Below, in pieces: positions 52,264 through 61,226 of a DNA stretch of 64,000 nucleotides (position 1 is the stretch's first letter; every line of letters starts with the position of its first letter). The notes beneath the pieces are model-generated. The model was not told where the DNA came from. It did no database searches and saw only the letters and a list, made by a program, of their open reading frames with translations. The position numbers were made by a program, and so were the translations under genes. Source of the DNA: Marinomonas algicola (GTDB lineage Bacteria > Pseudomonadota > Gammaproteobacteria > Pseudomonadales > Marinomonadaceae); the NCBI RefSeq assembly GCF_014805825.1, contig NZ_CP061941.1, forward strand, positions 3,162,001-3,226,000. The letters are read 5' to 3'.

Positions 52264-53646
52264 TTAACATTCAATCACATTAACCGCTAGCCCACCCCGT
52301 GACGTTTCCTTATATTTTTCATTCATGTCCATACCCGTGTCTTTCATCGTTTTAATCACTTTATCTAAAGAAACATAATGAGAGCCATTTCCTCTCAACG
52401 CCATGGAAGCTGAATTGATCGCTTTTACAGATGCCATGGCATTTCTTTCTATACAAGGCACTTGAACCAAACCACCAATAGGATCACACGTAAGACCTAA
52501 ATTATGCTCCATACCGATTTCCGCTGCATTTTCAATTTGCTCAGGGGTTCCCCCGGTCGCCGCCGCTAAGCCAGCTGCCGCCATAGCACAAGCCGAGCCC
52601 ACTTCTCCCTGACAACCCACCTCGGCACCCGATATTGACGCATTCTTCTTAAAAAGCATGCCTATAGCCGCCGCTGTCAACATAAAATTAACAATGCCCT
52701 GTTCACTTGAACGTGGGCAAAATTCCCAATAATAATGCAACACGGCTGGAATAATGCCCGCCGCCCCATTTGTTGGAGCTGTTACGACACGACCTCCACC
52801 AGCATTTTCTTCATTTACGGCCAGGGCGTACAAATTTACCCAATCCATCGCCCCCAAAGATGGGGTAATCATATCCATCCGGTTTTTATTACTAAGATCA
52901 GCAAAGAGCTTTGCTGCACGTCGTTTTACCTTCAGACCGCCAGGTAAAATCCCTTCGTTTAATTTGCCATTTTCAACGCATTCTTGCATTACTCGCCAGA
53001 TACGTAAAATACCTTCCTTTATTTCAGCTTCAGTACGCCATACTTTTTCATTTTCCAACATAATCTCCGCCATACTTAAATTATGTTGTTCACACAGGGA
53101 TAAAAGCTCTTTTGCACTATTGAACTCATACGGAAATTTTATATTTTCTTCAACAAGTTCGACCTCACCCTGAGCATTTTCTTGCACGATAAAGCCACCC
53201 CCTACTGAATAGTAGGTTTTTTCTGCAATTAAATTCAGCTCATTATTAAAAGCACGTAAAGTCATACCATTGGCGTGAAAATCAAGGCGTTTGACTTTGT
53301 GATAAATTAAGTCTGTTTCTGGGTTAAAGGTAAGAGGTTTAACGCCCAACAAAGCTAATACATTCGTTGCGCTAATATGTTCAATGCGCGAACTTACAGA
53401 TTTAGGTTCAATGCTCTCTGGCCATTCCCCCTCAAGCCCCATTAATACAGCCGTACCAGTACCATGACCTTTTCCCGTTGCGCCTAAAGAACCATAGAGT
53501 TCACATTCAATTCGAGACACATTATCGAAAAGTTTTTCGTTTGAAAGAAACTGAGCAAATTTATTTGCGGCTACCATTGGACCCACAGTATGAGAGCTTG
53601 AAGGACCAATACCAATTTTAAACAGGTCAAATAAACTTATTGCCAT
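52264..53646 (-). CDS. sdaA: L-serine ammonia-lyase (iron-sulfur)
   Basis: SdaA deaminates L-serine to pyruvate and ammonia using a [4Fe-4S] cluster. The 460-residue single-chain protein starts MAISLFDLFKIGIGPSSSHT and has Cys ligands in GCQGEVGSACAMAAAG and CDPIGGLVQVPCIERN. The substrate-binding APTNGAAGIIPAVLHYY segment is intact. It ends at MKYKETSRGGLAVN. A 30-bp perfect palindrome lies about 100 bp upstream. It is monocistronic or follows the MFS gene. Confidence 0.95.
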   Translation of the reverse strand: MAISLFDLFKIGIGPSSSHTVGPMVAANKFAQFLSNEKLFDNVSRIECELYGSLGATGKGHGTGTAVLMGLEGEWPESIEPKSVSSRIEHISATNVLALLGVKPLTFNPETDLIYHKVKRLDFHANGMTLRAFNNELNLIAEKTYYSVGGGFIVQENAQGEVELVEENIKFPYEFNSAKELLSLCEQHNLSMAEIMLENEKVWRTEAEIKEGILRIWRVMQECVENGKLNEGILPGGLKVKRRAAKLFADLSNKNRMDMITPSLGAMDWVNLYALAVNEENAGGGRVVTAPTNGAAGIIPAVLHYYWEFCPRSSEQGIVNFMLTAAAIGMLFKKNASISGAEVGCQGEVGSACAMAAAGLAAATGGTPEQIENAAEIGMEHNLGLTCDPIGGLVQVPCIERNAMASVKAINSASMALRGNGSHYVSLDKVIKTMKDTGMDMNEKYKETSRGGLAVNVIEC

Positions 53647-53746
53647 GATGCGATCTCACTTAAATCTGCTGAATATGAAAAACTGTAGATGCCATACTCA
53701 AGTTACCCACAAAACTTTTAGGAAGGTGTTCGCCTTTCCTAAAAAG

Positions 53747-53776
53747 GAAATAAGTTTCCAATTGGAAACTTATTTC
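53747..53776. promoter_or_regulatory. 30-bp perfect palindrome upstream of sdaA
   Basis: GAAATAAGTTTCCAA at 53747-53761 and TTGGAAACTTATTTC at 53762-53776 are exact reverse complements with no spacer. There is no T-tract on either side. A second imperfect hairpin (TTTTAGGAAGGTG with CGCCTTTCCTAAAA, 53716-53744) lies next to it toward sdaA. Both fall in the 336-bp gap 53647-53982 between the MFS gene and sdaA. An operator or attenuator for sdaA is the likely role. Confidence 0.75.
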
Positions 53777-53982
53777 ATTCTCACACAGAATTTTCTATAT
53801 TGACAATTCTTTTTTTGATTTTTTATTACACAATTCAAAAACGACAAAAACGATACCTGAACGCGTCATAATTGAGAATAAATAGAAACACGCCTTTCAC
53901 GTCACCCTAGCCATATTTAGTCTGAGCTCATTTTCTGTAAAAGAACAGCAGGATAGATGCCTTAATTAGAACACCGATAAAG

Positions 53983-55203
53983 TTACGCGGCTTTATGATG
54001 AATTCTCACTTTAAAATACAAAAAAGCGACGAATAATATAAGATAAGCAACACCAAGGAATACAAATGGGATAACCGCATTCACCTGATACAAAGAAGCC
54101 ATTAATATGGGTCCAGATGCCCCACCTAGACCTTGGAGAGACGCATTCACACTCGCTAATCGGCTCTGTTCTTCATTTTTAGCTAAAACAGTTTGAGCCG
54201 TTATAACCCCAGGAAATAAGAAACCACTACAAATTCCAAATAACCCCATCGCGAGAACCACCCCAAAATAAGATGGCATTGTGATAAAACAAATCTGGGT
54301 CACTAACGCAAAAAAAACACCCAAATAAATTAACCGAGTCGGCCCAAGTTCAAATCTAGGTACTAACACCATCTGCACTAGAATACTCATCAGTGACATG
54401 ACCATCATGGCATAACCTAATTGGGTTGTGGTTTCTACAGCGTTCCATCCAAATCGGTCTTGTAATAAGAACCCCATTATTTGTTGAATGCCCGTTATCC
54501 CCAAAATAACCAACGTCGACATCATCAAAAATGGCAGCGCCGGATGCTTAAACCAATTAATGGCTTTTGGTTTGGTCATCACTTTTACATGGGTGGTATC
54601 TTTTACGATGAAAAAGACAAGAAAAAAAAGTAACACAGCAAAGACAGCAATTAAATAAAAGGGGGCCGTTAAACTGATGCTACTCGCAAAAGACGCCAGT
54701 GCAGGGCCTAAAATCATTCCAATACTAAAAGAAGCACCAATGGATGCGATGGTAGAACTTCGTTTGTTAGGATCACCATGAAGCACTAAATAAGTCTGAA
54801 TCGCAGGAACAATACCAGAAATACCTAAACCAAACACAACCCGCAAACAAATCAGAATATAATAGGAAGCCTCAGCCGATACATGTTGTGATAATGCCTG
54901 CTGTAATATGAAGCCGGTAAAACCTAACGTTACGACATAGGAAGTCATCCCAATAAGTATGGATCTCATCCTTCCTATTCGAGCGATTATCCCCCCCCAA
55001 AGAAACGCCCCCAGTACGAAAAAAATAGCACCTACTGTGATCACACTACTAATGCGCACGTCAGAAAGGCCTATCTCTCGTCCAATTGGAGGTAAAGAAG
55101 TGAAAATAAAAGACTGGCCGATACCAACAGACGTCAAGCAAGCCAGTAATATGATACGTGACGCTTTTCCTGCAATAACGTTTCTTTCATTTAAGCCCGA
55201 CAT
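53983..55203 (-). CDS. Major facilitator superfamily transporter, drug-efflux-like
   Basis: The 406-residue protein has twelve predicted membrane helices and the MFS loop 2-3 motif in FLWGGIIARIGRMRS. Helix 5 holds the antiporter-type LRVVFGLGISGIVPAIQTYLV segment. It resembles the DHA1/tetracycline-type efflux group; the substrate is unknown. The start is ATG 55203, with AAGGAT upstream. The longer frame back to 55233 lacks support. It is divergent from the AdoMet decarboxylase gene. Confidence 0.87.
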   Translation of the reverse strand: MSGLNERNVIAGKASRIILLACLTSVGIGQSFIFTSLPPIGREIGLSDVRISSVITVGAIFFVLGAFLWGGIIARIGRMRSILIGMTSYVVTLGFTGFILQQALSQHVSAEASYYILICLRVVFGLGISGIVPAIQTYLVLHGDPNKRSSTIASIGASFSIGMILGPALASFASSISLTAPFYLIAVFAVLLFFLVFFIVKDTTHVKVMTKPKAINWFKHPALPFLMMSTLVILGITGIQQIMGFLLQDRFGWNAVETTTQLGYAMMVMSLMSILVQMVLVPRFELGPTRLIYLGVFFALVTQICFITMPSYFGVVLAMGLFGICSGFLFPGVITAQTVLAKNEEQSRLASVNASLQGLGGASGPILMASLYQVNAVIPFVFLGVAYLILFVAFLYFKVRIHHKAA

Positions 55204-55457
55204 TTTAATCCTTTTAAAATCAACAGATATCAATAGTTTTGTAAATAATATATAGTTTGTTTACAAAACGATACAATATTTTAGTCACTATTAAAAACAG
55301 TTGATTGTCTTAACACTTGATAAGTTAAAGGCATACATTTACGTTTTTTAATACTTTTCCTTTCTCGATTTTAGCATTTACGGCTACAATACAAACCTTA
55401 ATGAAATTGATGCAAATGCCGTGCTTAAGGTACAGTAAATGGAGGGTAAAAGATTTG

Positions 55458-56387
55458 ATGTTCTTTGAAGGTTCGGAAAAAAAAGTAGAGGTGGTTGTAG
55501 CTGATAATGCCCCCTCTCTCCGCTCTCTAGGCCAACCCTTTTGGGAAAAAATGGTCGCTAAATGCAATGCGACAATTCTTTCAAGTATTTCCAATGAAAA
55601 ATGCGATGCGTATTTATTGTCCGAATCCAGTTTATTTGTATGGGAACACCACTTTGTCATGCTGACATGCGGTACAACGACATTAGTCGAATCCGTAAAA
55701 ACATTTATGGATATTTTTGAAAAAGAACAAATATTATCCGTTATTTTCCAGCGCAAAAACGAGTATCAATCACACCTCCAAAAGTCTTCTTTTGCTGAAG
55801 ACATAAGTGCTCTGCAAAAAAGGATGTCAGGCGTTGCGTATCAACTAGGCAACTTAGACACTCATCATAACTATATCTATCACTTAGATAAGCCTTATGT
55901 CCCTGATGACAATGATTATACTTACGAATTATTGATGTATCATATTCAAGGGCCTGTTGCGAACTACCTTAGAAGTGAAGAGCAGGACGCTCAAACAATT
56001 CGCACACTCATGAATTTTGAAGAAATTCTTCCGGGTTTTGAAATAAACGATTTTGTGTTTGAGCCCTTTGGTTATTCAATGAATGCGCTTAAAGAAGGGT
56101 TTTATGCAACCATGCACATTACCCCTCAAGAAGAAAGTTCCTACGTTAGTTTTGAAACCAACCTTGATTTAGCCAATGAACACACCGAGATCTTTAATAA
56201 ACTGATCTCGATTCTGCAGCCAGGAAGCTTTGATATTATCAGCTTTAATGGCATTCCTAATGTGGAGGCTCAAAACCATCTACTCATGAACCAAGTTAAC
56301 GAGCCTTTATCATGCGGTTACACCATGAGGTTCTATGAATACATGCAAAAACAAGAAAAAGCACTTCGTGCCTACAAATTAAAATAA
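55458..56387 (+). CDS. speD: S-adenosylmethionine decarboxylase, eukaryotic-type proenzyme
   Basis: The 309 residues match eukaryotic (class 2) AdoMetDC, not the short bacterial SpeD. It starts MFFEGSEKKVEV (human FFEGTEKLLEV), and has the self-cleavage site L-S-E56-S57-S, then C71 in TCGTT (same 14-residue spacing as human S68-C82), S207 in GYSMN, and H220 in MHITPQE followed by SYVSFETN. Cleavage at S57 would make the pyruvoyl group; the product supports spermidine synthesis. ATG 55458 with GGAGGG upstream fits the family better than ATG 55401. No spermidine synthase is adjacent. Confidence 0.9.
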   Translation: MFFEGSEKKVEVVVADNAPSLRSLGQPFWEKMVAKCNATILSSISNEKCDAYLLSESSLFVWEHHFVMLTCGTTTLVESVKTFMDIFEKEQILSVIFQRKNEYQSHLQKSSFAEDISALQKRMSGVAYQLGNLDTHHNYIYHLDKPYVPDDNDYTYELLMYHIQGPVANYLRSEEQDAQTIRTLMNFEEILPGFEINDFVFEPFGYSMNALKEGFYATMHITPQEESSYVSFETNLDLANEHTEIFNKLISILQPGSFDIISFNGIPNVEAQNHLLMNQVNEPLSCGYTMRFYEYMQKQEKALRAYKLK

Positions 56388-56400
56388 TCGATTCAACAAC

Positions 56401-56440
56401 AAGGTCAACCGAGCAATATAAAAAGCCTTTGGTTGACCTT
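56401..56440. repeat. 10-bp inverted repeat between speD and zapE
   Basis: AAGGTCAACC at 56401-56410 and GGTTGACCTT at 56431-56440 are perfect complements with a 20-nt loop, located between two converging genes. There is no clear T-tract; it may be an atypical bidirectional terminator. Confidence 0.5.
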
Positions 56441-56467
56441 GGTTTAATACTACTATTTAACGTCTAT

Positions 56468-57607
56468 TTATAACTTTACTAAATACGATTGGGTTTGCAT
56501 CTCTGTTATACGGCTAAGCGTTCTTCTAAACTCAAATTGCAAAGCACCATTACAATAAAGCAGATCAAGCAATACTGTCGCTTGAAAATACATCACAACT
56601 CTTTGATCATAACATTCGTCTACCAAGCTAATAAAACGTCTCACGGCATCATCATTTATACCCAAGTTTACTTTCCTCGCCCCTGTAACACCTGAACCAA
56701 CAGCACCATCTTCTACCCCTCGAGCTTTAATACGCTCATAAGGTTCACTGCTTAATTCAGGGATATTAGAAATTATAAGATGACGATATTGTTTTGCTAT
56801 CTCGATATAGTCAGTAGGAGATCGAGGACTGTCGCAAAGATCGACGAAACGGAACCACACTGATACGTCAGAACGTGCCTGAACAGGAATATTTCTCCCG
56901 TTAATATAGACGTCTTTAGCTATAAAATCGTCCGGCATAAATAAAGATGAAATTACTGCTTGAAATTCAGGGCCTTGATCAAGGAAATAAACGGGTTGAT
57001 CAAGTGGAAAGCGGTAACGATAATCCACCAATCCAGATAGTTCAAAACAATATAAATAGTTACTTAACAACGCGATTGTGGGCTTAAAGCGTTCTTTTTG
57101 CAGTTGGTTTTGAAACAAATGAGTAATAGGAATATTTGAAGTAGCAACCAAGAAAACTTTATTCTCAAACAACGCTCTTATTATCCCTCCAAGTAACATG
57201 GCATCAGCAATATCTGAAACGAAAAACTCATCAAAGCAAATAACCTTTACCTCTTTAGACAATCTTTTTGCAATGACTTTCAAGGGATCACTTACACCTT
57301 GAGTAGCGTTTAATTCCTTATGCAAATCTGACATAAAATGATGAAAATGCAGACGCTTCCCCACCCCCTCAGGTAAAGACTGGTAAAACAAATTCATTAA
57401 TAATGTTTTGCCTCTTCCAACCTGCCCCCACATATAAACACCAAGCGAGCCACTGAATGGGTCAACAGACTGTGTTGTAAGATGTGAAGGCGCCGTCAGT
57501 TTTTCAAATAAACGATCAAGCGCCACTAAAGAACTTTGCTGACTTTCATCATAAGAAATTATTTCTTGTTGTATCAGGCTATTATATTTTTCACTTGGTG
57601 GGGTCAT
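56468..57607 (-). CDS. zapE: Cell division ATPase ZapE (AFG1-like)
   Basis: ZapE is an AFG1/LACE1-type AAA+ ATPase that associates with the Z-ring under stress in E. coli. The protein of about 379 residues has Walker A GQVGRGKTLLMN, Walker B VICFDEFFVSDIADAM, and sensor LVATSNIPITHLF. The start is ATG 57607 (MTPPSEKYNS), with TTAAGTG upstream; a GTG three codons earlier is possible. It is convergent with speD and downstream of the transglutaminase operon terminator. Confidence 0.9.
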   Translation of the reverse strand: MTPPSEKYNSLIQQEIISYDESQQSSLVALDRLFEKLTAPSHLTTQSVDPFSGSLGVYMWGQVGRGKTLLMNLFYQSLPEGVGKRLHFHHFMSDLHKELNATQGVSDPLKVIAKRLSKEVKVICFDEFFVSDIADAMLLGGIIRALFENKVFLVATSNIPITHLFQNQLQKERFKPTIALLSNYLYCFELSGLVDYRYRFPLDQPVYFLDQGPEFQAVISSLFMPDDFIAKDVYINGRNIPVQARSDVSVWFRFVDLCDSPRSPTDYIEIAKQYRHLIISNIPELSSEPYERIKARGVEDGAVGSGVTGARKVNLGINDDAVRRFISLVDECYDQRVVMYFQATVLLDLLYCNGALQFEFRRTLSRITEMQTQSYLVKL

Positions 57608-57656
57608 ACAAATCACTTAACAATGCGAACAGTTAAATCAAATTACAACAAAATGC

Positions 57657-57696
57657 AAAAAGCCTGTAGAAAAAGGTTTTTTTACCACAGGCTTTT
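57657..57696 (-). terminator. Terminator of the transglutaminase/ATP-grasp operon
   Basis: AAAAGCCTGT pairs with ACAGGCTTTT, followed by five T on the minus strand, just past the transglutaminase stop. Confidence 0.8.
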
Positions 57697-57714
57697 CGAA
57701 CTGAATCAAAAAAA

Positions 57715-58605
57715 TTAACCTGTAGAGGCGAGCCTTTGAACATCTACAGAAACGGATAAGAACTGCCCTTCTCCACCATCAAAAATCACACCTTGCAAAG
57801 GTGTTACATCTGAATAATCTCTTCCCCAAGCGGTAACCAAGTGCTGAGTCGTGGGCATTACATCGTTAGTAGGGTCAAATTCTACCCACCCTAAATCAGG
57901 CAAAAACACGGCAAACCAAGCATGGGAAGCGTCTGCACCGATTAACTTATCCTCACCTGGAGGAGGTAATGTTTCAAGGTATCCACTAACGTAACGGGTA
58001 GGAAAACCTAGAGACCTCAAACACCCAATGGCTAGATGAGCAAAGTCCTGACATACTCCACTCTTTAGCTTTAACACCTGATCAAGCGGTGTCGCTACCG
58101 TAGTCACATTAGGATCAAATTTAAACTCTGTAAAAATCTTATTTGTAAAGTTTCGAAGCGCCTGCAGCAAAGGCACATCGTCTTGAAAAACCTCGCGAGC
58201 GTAGGCGGCCAAAGGTTCTGAAGCACGAATCATAGGAGAATCCAATAGAAACTCCCTTGCTTCTAAAAAGTCAGGGTCCTGAGACGTTATAATCTGCTCT
58301 AAATACTCTTTACAGGTTGGTCCTTGCGTTAAGATTGGTAAAACGACATTGGTCGCAATATCAAGCTCACTAACAACATCAATTAACAATTTTTTATGAG
58401 CGTCTTGCACTGAGAAGTAAAAAGACTTATTGCCAAAATAATCTTTTCTTTCCTGCTGACTAATCGGCTCTGGCGTTATTTGAATAGAACTTTTTAAGCA
58501 CTGCTGAGTCAACGTATCCCTCGGCATCAAATGTGCAACGTTATAACACAATGAGACAGGGGTAACGTATTTATACTCTGTTAGATGACGAACACGGTAC
58601 TTCAT
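57715..58605 (-). CDS. Transglutaminase-like protein
   Basis: The 296-residue protein has an N-terminal bacterial transglutaminase-like beta domain (MKYRVRHLTEYKY) and a core with catalytic Cys in KSGVCQDFAHLAIGCLRSLG, His in ASHAWFAVFLPDLGW and Asp in EFDPTND. This triad is that of transglutaminase or peptidase-type proteins in the COG1305 family. Its start overlaps the stop of the ATP-grasp/alpha-E gene by four bases (ATGA), so the genes are coupled. In other bacteria this trio is predicted to synthesise or hydrolyse a peptide tag; the substrate is unknown. Confidence 0.9.
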   Translation of the reverse strand: MKYRVRHLTEYKYVTPVSLCYNVAHLMPRDTLTQQCLKSSIQITPEPISQQERKDYFGNKSFYFSVQDAHKKLLIDVVSELDIATNVVLPILTQGPTCKEYLEQIITSQDPDFLEAREFLLDSPMIRASEPLAAYAREVFQDDVPLLQALRNFTNKIFTEFKFDPNVTTVATPLDQVLKLKSGVCQDFAHLAIGCLRSLGFPTRYVSGYLETLPPPGEDKLIGADASHAWFAVFLPDLGWVEFDPTNDVMPTTQHLVTAWGRDYSDVTPLQGVIFDGGEGQFLSVSVDVQRLASTG

Positions 58606-61199
58606 ACATCATTTCCCCATTCAGTGCTCACCAATTTTTGTGGGCCACTTGTCTTGTGATCAAAATACTTATCACTGATTTTTGAGGTAAATAACTCTAG
58701 ATTTTCCTGTAGTTCCATCATTAAGTGATTCAAGTTCTCTCGTTGATTCGTCACCGGCTCAACTATCGAAAGCGTTTCCAGATTGGACAGTTGAATATCA
58801 TTTAATGATCGAATAATAATGCGCACTTCCGCACTCATCTCTCTCAAAGAGGTTTTACTTCTCGGTAAATCACTTACCAATAAACGTAATTGATCAATTT
58901 GATAGAATAAAGATCTTGGGTTTGTTTCGTCTAGCATTAATAAATCTAATCCATATTCGACTTCTACTTGAGTACGATATCTTCTTCTAAAAGAAATTAA
59001 CGCTTCAACACTTAATAAAACCGATTCAAGTACTTGCTGCTGATTCAATTGCGATAGAGAGTCCGTTAAAGTCGATCTCAATAAAGTAGCCGTTTGAATC
59101 GCCCTTTCTGTCCTTCTGCCAATCTCTTGAAACTTCCAGTCTATTCCTCTGAGCATACTTTCGTGATTAAGACCTGATAAGGCCAAGAGAGACGTAACTA
59201 AATTATCTAATGACTCTTCGGGAGCTTCTGGTAGTCCATTAATATAAGCACGATCAACTTCAAAGAGATAATCCCTAAGATTGTTGATGATTTTACGCGT
59301 ATCGGCGGACAGCATTTCTTTAATTTCTTCTGCGCACGTCAGCAAAGATAATAAATTTGATTTAACAGACCCGACTCTTGACGCATCAGAAACAATAGCC
59401 ACAAACTCAGATTCAGGATCGTCTAATAGGGCCCCAGATTCTTCGCAGAACCCAGGAATACAGCCCGTTTGAATAGAAACCGCTTTAAATAAAACGTCAC
59501 GACACTCTTTTGGTAAAGTATCAACGCCGTTCATTTGTGAGAACACAGTCCTTAATAAACGCATTGTCATTTCAGCACGCTCAGCATACCGTCCCATCCA
59601 AAATAAATTCTCAACCACTCGACTAGGTAAGTTGGAATGATGGATACCTTGTGGAGACTCCTGTTTATGCAGTAGAGTGAAATCATTCCTTACATCACTT
59701 GACATGACCCAGGTATCTTTACTCATCGACCCATTGTAATTTGTCACAATGGTGTCGTTTTCCCCTGCACACACTCTCGTCAAGCCACCAGACATGACAG
59801 TGTAGCTATCCTCACTTGAAACGGTAAAAGTTCGTAAGATAGAGGGCCTCGAACAAATCTGGTTGTTTTGCCAAGCTGGAGTATGTGAGGCCGCCAAATA
59901 ACTTTGAGCCGTGTAACGATGAGGGGCACTTTTAATTCGCTGTAGAAGCTGTTGAGACTCGGCATCGGATAACTGCCTACCGTACACACTTGGCGCAGCA
60001 GCACTTCTAATGGCTGGCTTTATAATGAGATTACTGAGGTTTTCTTTTACAAACGAAAAATCATCCGTATCACCGCACCACCAAGTTTCAACAGACGGCA
60101 TAGATAAATCATGCCCAAAGAAGTACTGGCTTATTTTTGGTAAATATTTTAACAACGCAGGGGTTTCAAGTATGCCAGACCCTAAAGGGTTCGCCATAAC
60201 AACATTACCAGAGCGAATGACTTCTAAAATGCCAGGAACACCGAGAAAAGAATCAGACCTTAATTCAGCCTGGTCGCAAAATGCGTCATCAACTCGACGA
60301 AGAATAACATCGACTTTCTCTAACCCTTGTAACGATTTTAACCATACATGACCATTACGAACAGTTAAGTCTCGGCCTTGTACAAGTGAATAACCAAGAT
60401 AGTTTGCTAATAGAGCTTGTTCGAAGTAAGAACTGCTGTAAGCGCCCGAGGTCATTATGACAACTCGTGGATCATCTGTTTTGTCGATAACCAGATTCGC
60501 CAACATATTACGCAATGCCTTAAAGAAGTACGACAACCGGTGGACATCACTTTCACGAAACAGGCTCGGCATAACCCTAGAAAGCACGGTTCTATTCTCC
60601 AGTGCATAACCCGTGCCGCTAGGCGCTTGAGTACGATCCCCAATAACACAAAAGCGACCATCCTGTGTCCGCACCATGTCTGCAGCATGCAAAAGTAAAT
60701 TATGGCTACCTGGCACGTTCATGTCTTGGCAAGCACGGAGGAATCCAGGATGACCATAAATGACTTCTGGTGGAATCACGCCTTGCTTAATTAAATTTCG
60801 TGGCCCGTAAATGTCTTTTAATATCAAATCAAACAACATTGACCTTTCAATTAAAGATGTTTCAATTGTCCGCCAATCTGTATCATTCAAAATAAAGGGG
60901 ATTGGATCCAACCCCCAAATTTTAGGCGACATCGGCTCAGCCGCTAGATTATAGGTTGCCCCATCATCCCTAAGTATCCTCTGAGCACGACGCTCTCTAT
61001 CACTTAAACCGTCCTTTCCAAGCGATGAAACGCTCTCAAACAAATGTTGCCAATGAGGACGAGCCGTTCGGTTATTTGTAAATGCTTCATCGTAGGTCCC
61101 CTCTGAAAGAGGGTACCATGATGAATCAACCTTACTTTTGTTCGTCTCATTAGGCTCTGAAGGAGAGCCAGATTGTGATTGTATTTGCATAGCTTGCAT
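58602..61199 (-). CDS. Circularly permuted ATP-grasp / alpha-E fusion protein
   Basis: The 865-residue protein fuses two modules usually called COG2308 and COG2307. Residues about 75-500 form a circularly permuted type-2 ATP-grasp ligase (LHAADMVRTQDGRFCVIGDRT, VVIMTSGAYSSSYFEQALLA, IIKPAIRSAAAPSVYG). Residues about 520-850 form the all-helical alpha-E domain beginning SRVVENLFWMGRYAERAE. The ATP-grasp part should form an amide or ester bond with ATP. It is operonic with transglutaminases on both sides, and ends with a four-base overlap. Biochemical activity is not known to me. Confidence 0.9.
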   Translation of the reverse strand: MQAMQIQSQSGSPSEPNETNKSKVDSSWYPLSEGTYDEAFTNNRTARPHWQHLFESVSSLGKDGLSDRERRAQRILRDDGATYNLAAEPMSPKIWGLDPIPFILNDTDWRTIETSLIERSMLFDLILKDIYGPRNLIKQGVIPPEVIYGHPGFLRACQDMNVPGSHNLLLHAADMVRTQDGRFCVIGDRTQAPSGTGYALENRTVLSRVMPSLFRESDVHRLSYFFKALRNMLANLVIDKTDDPRVVIMTSGAYSSSYFEQALLANYLGYSLVQGRDLTVRNGHVWLKSLQGLEKVDVILRRVDDAFCDQAELRSDSFLGVPGILEVIRSGNVVMANPLGSGILETPALLKYLPKISQYFFGHDLSMPSVETWWCGDTDDFSFVKENLSNLIIKPAIRSAAAPSVYGRQLSDAESQQLLQRIKSAPHRYTAQSYLAASHTPAWQNNQICSRPSILRTFTVSSEDSYTVMSGGLTRVCAGENDTIVTNYNGSMSKDTWVMSSDVRNDFTLLHKQESPQGIHHSNLPSRVVENLFWMGRYAERAEMTMRLLRTVFSQMNGVDTLPKECRDVLFKAVSIQTGCIPGFCEESGALLDDPESEFVAIVSDASRVGSVKSNLLSLLTCAEEIKEMLSADTRKIINNLRDYLFEVDRAYINGLPEAPEESLDNLVTSLLALSGLNHESMLRGIDWKFQEIGRRTERAIQTATLLRSTLTDSLSQLNQQQVLESVLLSVEALISFRRRYRTQVEVEYGLDLLMLDETNPRSLFYQIDQLRLLVSDLPRSKTSLREMSAEVRIIIRSLNDIQLSNLETLSIVEPVTNQRENLNHLMMELQENLELFTSKISDKYFDHKTSGPQKLVSTEWGNDV

Positions 61200-61226
61200 T
61201 AGGTAGTATTTGCTCAGTTAAATAAA

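Noticed and set aside
53647..53982. Glycine riboswitch upstream of sdaA
   Set aside because: The conserved glycine-riboswitch cores were not found on the minus strand; only palindromes are present.
55325..55756. 143-residue ORF antisense to the AdoMet decarboxylase
   Set aside because: It is a shadow of the well-supported plus-strand gene and has no domain or ribosome binding site.
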